Assembly: GCA_951799405.1 (NCBI GenBank)
Contig: OX637339.1
Coordinates: 12,958,001-13,022,000 of the forward strand
Direction: 5' to 3'
DNA length: 64,000 bases
Source of the DNA: Agapetus fuscipes
Taxonomy: Eukaryota; Arthropoda; Insecta; Trichoptera; Glossosomatidae
Shown here: one piece after another, positions 37,101 to 46,100 of the stretch
How positions within the stretch are numbered: the first letter of the stretch is position 1
How the letters are laid out: the number at the start of each line of letters is the position of its first letter
The notes under the pieces: model-generated
The model's database searches: none
The model's input: the letters and a program-made list of their open reading frames with translations, nothing else
Told to the model about the DNA's origin: nothing
Made by a program: the position numbers and the translations under genes

Positions 37101-40100
37101 GGAGACAGTGCAGGAGGAGGAAGAGGAGCAACAGGAGGTCACCGACATCAACATCTCATCCCAGGGGCACATCCTGCTGCAGACAGGTACACTCCGCACT
37201 AAGCTGCACATGTAGAGCGACTTGTGCATGTGAAACCAGTTCTACAGAAAATCTTACAGACAATATGTGATCCACAGACAGCATCACAGAAAACTACAAA
37301 TACTACAATAAATGAGAACACAGTACCTAATTACAAAAGCTTTTTGGAGAAAAAGTTTTCTGTGACGGAGCTGTCTTTAGGCCATATCTATTATATAAAA
37401 ATCTAGGGGGTATTTGCGTCTGTTTTTTTCGAATTTGCAAAAATGTTTTTCTAAAAAGTGTTTCTCTTGATAAACAGAACTAACGCTCGATTCCAGAATT
37501 TTTGGTGTTTGTTTGTTTGTTTGTTTGTTTGTTTGTCCGTTTGTCCGTTTGTTTGTATATTTGTACCATTATAGGCGCCCAGACCGTTCGCAGCACGATG
37601 CTGAAATTTTGCATACCCCCATAAAGGGTCAGTGGCTAAACAACTGTCAGGGTCCGGATGACGTCACGTGCATATTTCGCATACCTGCCATACAAACTGA
37701 ACATTAAAATCATGCCGCTGGCAGCCATTTTGAATTTAAAGACTTCATATTCGAAACAGTCATGTCTCTTAGTAATTTTAACATCTTTTGGAAGAAACTT
37801 TTTCGCAAAAAGTAAATTCTTCAAACAAAATTTGTAAATACCTACATAGAAAAAAATAAAAAATTCTATCTTTCAAGTCGCACAATAGGCGCATGTATCA
37901 AGTTAGAACATTGAAATTAGGCATGCCACCTGAGCATATACAGACTTACATTTTTTCAAAAGAACAACAAAATACATGAAGGATTAAGAGTAGCTGCCAT
38001 ACACTTTTTTTGGTTTTTTCAATATTTAACATTCTCCTGGCGGTCATTTTAAAATTCTGAAGGTTTTTTCTCAATGATCAAGTTTTTTTAGCTAATTTAA
38101 ACATTTTTTGAAAGAAAACTTTTTTCAATGACAAATTTTTTTGAACAAAATTTTGAAAAACCTGATTTTCACAAAAAAGTCAAATTTATAAGTAAAAAAA
38201 TCAACTATTTTGATGCTACACAAACAATTATAATTTAGCGAAATGTAATGATATGTAATAGGACAATCACGCCGAGTATATATTTTGCATACCCGCCATA
38301 CCAACTAAAAAAATACATTGCTCTGCAGGCGGCCATTTTGAATGTCTAGGCCTCATACTCGAATATAAAATGCATTTTAATAAACCCCATAAATGTTGGA
38401 AGAAACTTTTTTTGTACGGCAAATTTCTTTGAACAAATATTTAAAAAGTAAAATTTCATACAAAGTGTCTTATATATAAAAATAAAAAAAGTTAAAAAGT
38501 TTTTTTTTTTAATTTTCAAAAGTCATTTTTTTCTTAGAGTTCTGTCGATGGGTCGAACGTTTTCCCATACTTAGATTTTTTTATAGATTGTGAGTTTAGG
38601 CATTTTAAGGTATCTTCAGGTACCAAGCAGTATGAGACCCTAAAATATCGTGAAAAGTATCACAAGCAGTTTTAAGATGTCAAAATATAATTCAGAGCAG
38701 GACGAGCAGTTTGAAGGCATTTCATGACAATAAGAGCAGCTGGAGCAATCGAATAACAAAAGCACCAGTAGGTACCAACAAAACGATGCCGTATAGCAAA
38801 CGCAGTCATGTTTCATGCCACTATAAGACAATTGCAAGCAACACAGGTACGCTTAAGATACTATTACCTTAAAGCATTCAATGAAATAAAGAACATATGG
38901 GCAAAAAATTATGGCGAAGCCAGACTAAAACCTGCCCGGAGGGCCTAGCAGCCAACCGTGCGAGAGCGCGGTTTGGTCTGCTAGTCTTATATATAAAATT
39001 CTTGGGGGTATTTGCGTCTGTTTTTTTCGAATTTGCAAAAATGTTTTTCTACAAAGTGTTTCTATCGACAAACTGAACTAACGCTCGATTCCAGAATTTT
39101 TGGTGTTTGTTTGTCCGTTTGTTTGTATATTTGTACCATTATAGGCGCCCAGACCGTTTGCAGCACGATGCTGAAATTTTGCACACCCCCATAAAGTGTC
39201 TGTGGCTAAACAACTGTCAGGGTCTGGATGACGTCACGTGCATATTTCGCATACCTGCCATACAGACTGAAAATGGAAATCTTGCCGCTGGCGGCCATTT
39301 TAAATTTACAGGCTTGATATTCGAAACAGTCATGGTTCTCAGTAATTTTAACAACTTTTGGAAGAAACTTTTTCGCAAAAAGTAAATTCTTCAAACAAAA
39401 TTTGTAAATACCTACATAGAAAAAAATAAAAAATAATAACTTTCAGGTGGCACAACGGGCGCATGCATAGAGTTGGAACATTGAAATTAAGCATGCCACC
39501 TGAACATAAACAGACTTGAATATTTTCAAAAGTTCAACAAAATCCATGAAGGATTAAGAGTAGCTGCCATACATTTTTTTTGGTTTCTCTAATATTCAGA
39601 GGTCTGCTGGCGTCCATTTTAAAATTATGGAAGCTCATTTTCAATAATTGAGTTTGTTTAGATGATGCTAACATTTTTTGAAAGAAAACTTTTTTCAATG
39701 ACAAATTTTTTCCAACAAAATTTTGAAAAACCTGATTTTCACCAAAAAGTCAAATTTATAAGTAAAAAAATCAACTATTTTGATGATGCATTTACAATTC
39801 TAATTTTTCAAAATGTAAAGATATGTAATCAGACAATCACACCAAGTGTATATTTTGCATACCCGTCATACAAACTAAAAAAATATATTGCTCTGCAGGC
39901 GGCCATTTTGAATGTCTAGGCCTCATACTCGAATTTAAAATGCATTTTAGTAAACCCCATAAATGTTTGAAGAAACTTTTTTTCTACGGCAAATTTCTTT
40001 GAACAAATATTTAAAAAGTAAAATTTCATACAAAGTGTCTTATGTATAAAAATGAAAAAAGTTAAAAAGTTTTTTTTTTTTTAATTTTCAAAAGTCATTT

Positions 40101-43100
40101 TTTTCTTAGAGTTCTGTCGATGGGTCGAACGTTTTCCCATACTTAGATTTTTTGTAGATTGTGAGTTTAGGCATTTTAAGGTATCTTCAGGTACCAAGCA
40201 GTATCAGACACTAAAATATCGTGAAAAGTATCACAAGCAGTTTAAAGATGTCAAAAGATAATTCAGAGCAGGACGAGCAGTTTGAAGGCATTTCATGACA
40301 ATAAGAGCAGCTGGAACAATCTAAAAACAAAAGCACCAGTACCAACAAAACAATGCCGTATGGCAAACGCAGTCATGTTTCATGCCACTATAAGACAATT
40401 GCAAGCAACACAGGTACGCTTAAGAGGGTGCTAGGAAATTTCTCGAAAACACAGTTTTTGATGTGGTTTTTTTTCAATAAATATGGACAAATATAAATTT
40501 TTGATAACTTTAAGTGTTAGTTAAACATTTCATTTGCAATATGCATCAAATAATATATGTCTATAAACGCTTTTATTACTTGAAAAAATATAAATTACGA
40601 ACACCTTCTTGCGGTAAGTGGAAAACATACAATTTTTGAACCAGTTTTTCTGTAAATTGGTGGTGTTTTGAAATCTAAAAAAAAATTACAAATATACTTT
40701 ATATCCTGTTTTAGTTCGTGGTGTGATTTAAAATGTGATTCAGATGAAGAAAACTGAATTAAAAAAAAAATCTAGAAGCAAAAACGGACAAAAAAGTGAA
40801 CATTGTATCTTCGAATAAAGTCTCAAAAAATGGTTATTTGTGCCCAATTATTTTCAAATATTGAACAATATAATCTTGAGCTTAGTTGTATTTTTTTTTA
40901 ATTTCACAAGATGTATTTTTTATTATTATTTTACAAATGGCTTTTAAATGCGAGATTCGCTGCGCAAATCCGCAGACCGCCTCCGAGGCCCACAGAGGAC
41001 GGAGCTGCGTCACTTTTTTTTTTTAGCTAAAACTCGCTCATAAAAAACTCGGCAAGTGATATGCAACATTTTCGAAGCGAGCACATTTTACGATTTTCCA
41101 TGTTACATTTTTACAAAAATATTATTTTTTGCAATCAAAAATTTCTTAATAATACATTCCTTGACTTATAAGTTGGTATGAAGCTGACCACCCATACTGT
41201 ACAAAGATGGTTAACTTTGCTAATGTCACCCCTGTTTCTGGGAAGGTCGACAAAAGTTGCAGGGCTTATGTTCAACTACTATGTGTGTGCTTGTGGGAAT
41301 GTATTTAATATGAATCTGAAATGATATATATCTTTGCAACTTTAATTTAGATTAAGACTTTGATACTTAACTTAGAAATTTATTATTACTATTTTAGAAA
41401 TAATCGGTCGACATTCTACTTCCTACGGATTTTACGCTAAAAAATAATTTTAGTCATCAAGAAAGCGAAATTGCGAGAAAGGAAACGCAATTTTACAGTA
41501 TGTAAAAACTAAATATTTACTAAGAAATTCTGCGTGTATGCACTATATTGACCACTTTTTTCATAAAATTCCTTGGAACCTTCACATATCCATAACATCT
41601 GTAGTTACGCTTACGAGTAACTAAAAACTTGTTTTATTTTTTATTTAATGTTTTTCAAAGTTCTAATGAATTAATAAAGTGGAAATACACAAACCATTAC
41701 CAAGACCCGTCACCAAAGTTCATCCAGCCCTACAGCAACTTGGTCTTGATTGAGAATCGACGCTTTCTTTAGCGACGACCAAGCTCGCTGGGGGCTCTTG
41801 GGGTGTGATTTACACAAAAACAGCGCTCGCAAAAATCATCCTGATATTATTATTACTAAAAATATAATTTGCGAAACTATTGATTTATTGTTGAACATTT
41901 TTAGTTTTGATGTTGAAGGATGGAAAAGGTTGAGTCTATCTGACCGGCATAAAAAAATGGCTGCCAAAAAGTGTACTGCAAGCTACTATGAGTAATAACA
42001 TAGAGGAGCGGAAACTAACGTGCTGATTTGATACATACTGCAGTTGTCATAAGAATAAAATTCTTCACAATCTGAGCTAAGAATAAGCGTAAAATTCGTA
42101 ATGTGAGAGTTGTTTTAAATATTTTTTAAATCAATTTCCTGTTTTCATAAGACACATTGGTCCATTACCTACATATGCAAAAATTGCTCATGTAAAATTA
42201 GCTTAATGGTCTCTACGGCAAACAAGAACAAAGGCAGCGACATGCTACCACTTGCGTTTCTCTCCTGTCACACGTTGCAGTGGTTATAATGTGATAAAGT
42301 TTAAATATGAAATATGAAATGAAAAGTGATAAAGTTAAAATATGAAATATGAAATATTGCCACGACTTTGGCGATCACAATATTTATAACGTGTGTTATC
42401 TGTCAACTCTAGTTATTTCCGGTCTAGTCGGCAGCCGTTATTTGAAATGGCACCAACATTCAAGATTTTTTTTTCGTTGTGCCGAGTTTTTTGTACACAT
42501 GGAAATGCAACTGTGAAGTTCTTTGTTATTTTTATTACTAATGAAATGCAACTGTGAAGTTCTTTGTTATTTTTATTACTAATGACCATTTTCGTAAGTA
42601 AGTTGAGACATATATATATATGTCTTTTTTGGTTAAAATAATTTCTAGTCCACAGATATTATAAGTTAATATACGTACCTTTCAAAAACTACAAAATAAG
42701 AGCTCCGAGTGCGCGGCTGTGGCATAGATAGGTATTAAGCGAACGCAGATTTTAAAATTAAAAATTTTCGAGAGCGCTCTTAAGATACTATTACCAGCAA
42801 AACGAAAAAGAGCAGAAAAGACAAGTTATACACTTAATTGATAATGATCGTGTCGAGCATCATTATAAACCATCACCAGAAAAATAAAGAGCAGAAATAA
42901 AAAGCAGGATAAAGACTTCAGCACCTGCACAACAATAGAAAATAGCACGATCAGGCCTGGGATTCTACCGTAAAACTGTCCACTTTTTGTTGTTGTTGGT
43001 CAGTTCTCATGGATCTTTTAAAAATCAGAGCAGGGGTAAAGTGTGCTGGCGAAGCCGGACTTCAAACTGCCCGTAGGGCCTAGCAGCCAACCGTGCGAGA

Positions 43101-46100
43101 GCGCGGTTTGGTCTGCTAGTCTTATATATAAAAAAGGAAAGGGTATTTGCGTCTGTTTTTTTCGAATTTGCAAAAATTTTTTTCCATCAAGTGTTTCTAT
43201 TGACGGACTGGACTAAACCTCATATCCAGAATTTTTGGTGTTTGTTTGTTTGTTTGTCCGTTTGTTTGTATATTTGTACCATTATAGGCGCCCAGACCGT
43301 TTGCAGCACGATGCTGAAATTTTGCACACCCCCATAAAGTGTCAGTGGCTAAACAACTGTCAGGGTCCAGATGACGTCACGTGCATATTTTGCATACCTG
43401 CCATATAAACTGAACATTAAAATCATGCCGCTGGCGGCCATTTTGAATTTAAAGACTTCTATTCGAAACAGTCATGTCTCTTAGTAATTTTAACAACTTT
43501 TGGAACAAATTTTTTCGCAAAAAGTAAATTCTTCAAACAAAATTTGTAAATACCTACATAGAAAAAAATAAAAAATAATAACTTTCAGGTAGCACAACGG
43601 GTGCAAGCATAAAGTTGGAACATTGAAATTAAGCAGGCCACCTGAACATAAACAGACTTACATATTTTCAAAAATACAACAAAATACATGAAGGATTAAG
43701 AGTAGCTGCCATACATTTTTTTTGGTTTCTCTAATAATCAGAGGTCTGCTGGCGTCCATTTTAAATTTTGGAGGTTAACTTTTACATTTTTGAGTTTGTT
43801 TCAATTATGTCAACAACTTTCGAAAGATTTTTTTTTTCAATGGCCTAATTACCTTGGGGTAAAATACCTAATTCTTCACAAAGTCATTTTCTTTCTTGAG
43901 GCTATTGTTTTATATACATTGTGTGAGGTAAATAGGCGGATACTTTTGACCAATGAAATCCATTATTGTTTTATACCAACATGCCTTATGTACTGTACAG
44001 CCAATGAAATGTTGGTTTCGCGACAAAATGGTGGAAAATTAAAAAGTTATTTTCTATCGACCAATCAAACACAAAAATCTCTTATGTAATATGTACCTAT
44101 ATACTGACATGTTATTTACTGCAACAGCCAATCACATAACATTACCGTCTATGTAATCGTGGAATATTTAAAGAGTGGATTTATATGCCAAAAAAAAAAT
44201 GTAAAAGAATCCTTTTAATAAAAAATAAAAAATGGTCAAAAATAAAAATTTGACACAACTTAAAAAAAAAAACAAAAATCAAAAAAACGCAAAATCAAAA
44301 TTTAATAAAAAAATGAAATAAAATAACATGAAATCTAACATTAAAAAAAACTTAAAACAAAAAAAAAGAAACACGAAATCAAATTGTTTAAAAAAAAACA
44401 AAATAAATTATCGAAAAACATGAAATCAAAAATTTAAAAAAAACTTTAAAAAAAAAACGAAAAAAAAGAATTTTAAAATTAAAAAAAAAACGCAAAATCA
44501 AAAATTAATAAAAAAAAATGAAATAAAATAACATGAAATCTAACATTAAAAAAAACAAAAATTAAAAAATACTTGAAAAAAAATGAAAAAAAAACATGAA
44601 TTTTAAAATAAAAAAAAATGAAATAAAATAACATGAACTCTAACATTAAAAAAACAGACAACAAAAAACAAAGAAACACGAAATCAAATAGTTTAAATAA
44701 AAACAAAATAAATAATCGAAAAACATGAAATCAAAAATTTTAAAATAAAATAACATGAAATTCATCCTTATCAAAAAATTACAACAATAGAAACGGGAAA
44801 TTAAAAAAATAAAAACTAATTTTGAATATAACTAATAGAAAAACATGAAAAAAAAACTTGAAACAAAAACGAAGCATTCAATGAAATAAAGGACATAAGG
44901 GCAAAAAATTATGGCGAAGCTAGACTAAAAACTGCCCGGAGGGCCTAGCAGCCAACCGTGCGAGAGCGCGGTTTGGTCTGCTAGTCTTATATATAAAAAA
45001 GGAGAGGGTATTTGCGTCTGTTTTTTCGAATTTGCAAAAATGTTTTTCTAACAAGTGTTTCTATTGACAAACTGAACTAACGCTCAATTCCAGAATTTTT
45101 GGTGTTTGTTTGTTTGTTTGTGTGTTTGTTTGTATATTTGTACCATTATAGGCGCCCAGACCGTTCGCAGCACGATGCTGAAATTTTGCACACCCCCATA
45201 AAGTGTTAGTGGCTAAACAACTGTCAGGGTCCGGATGAGGTCACGTGCATATTTCGCATACCTGCCATACAGACTGAAAATTGAAATCTTGCCGCTGGCG
45301 GCCATTTTGAATTTACAGACTTGATATTCGAAACGGTCATGCCTCTTAGTAATTTTAACAACTTCTGGAAGAAACTTTTTCGCAAAAAGTAAATTCTTCA
45401 AACTAAATTTGTAAATACCTACATAGAAAAAAATAAAAAATAATAACTTTCAGGTGACACAACGGGCGCAGGCATAAAGTTGGAACATTGAAATTAGGCA
45501 TGCTATCTAAACATAAACAGACTTAAATATTTTTAAAAGAACAACGAAATACATGAAGGATTAAGAGTAGCTGCCATACATTTTTTTTGGTTTCTTCAAT
45601 ATTTAACATTCTCCTGGCGTTCATTTTACAAGTCTGAAGATTTTTCCTCAATGATCAATTTGGTTTTGCTTATGTTAACATTTTTTGAAAGAAAACTTTT
45701 TTCAATGACAATTTTTTCCAAACAAAATTTTGAAAAACCTGATTTTCACAAAAAAGTCAAATTTATAAGTAAAAAAATCAACTGATTTGATGCTACACAA
45801 ACAATTATAATTTAGCAAAATGTAATGATATGTAATAGGACAATCCCGCCAAGTATATATTTTGCATACCTGCGATACCAACTAAAAAAATACATTGCTC
45901 TGCAGGCGGCCATTTTGAATGTCTAGGCCTCAAACTCGAATTTTAAATGCATTTTAGTAAACCCCATAAATGTTGGAAGAAACTTTTTTTTTACGGCAAA
46001 TTTCTTTGAACAAATATTTAAAAAGTAAAATTTCATACAAAGTGTCTTATATATAAAAATAAAAAAAGTTAAAAAGTTTATTTTTTTTTAATTTTCAAAA

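Larger units (their letters stand above)
38985..43119 (+). mobile_element. Non-autonomous Helitron, unit 2, interrupted
   Basis: Begins TCTTATATATAAAA immediately after the CTAG of unit 1 and ends CTAG at 43119 after the same hairpin. A 2356-bp insertion (40424-42779) splits it; without it the unit is about 1.8 kb. Its 3' part (ccagcaaaacgaaaaagagc onward) is shared with unit 4, not with units 1 and 3. Confidence 0.85.

Noticed and set aside
37501..37560. (tttg)n tracts at the Helitron 5' regions as a CRISPR-like or regulatory array
   Set aside because: Simple microsatellite, present at the same place in each Helitron unit with variable length.
44165..44870. A-rich block as a processed-pseudogene tail
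   Set aside because: Too long and word-repetitive (aaaatcaaa-like units); it is low-complexity expansion within Helitron unit 3.
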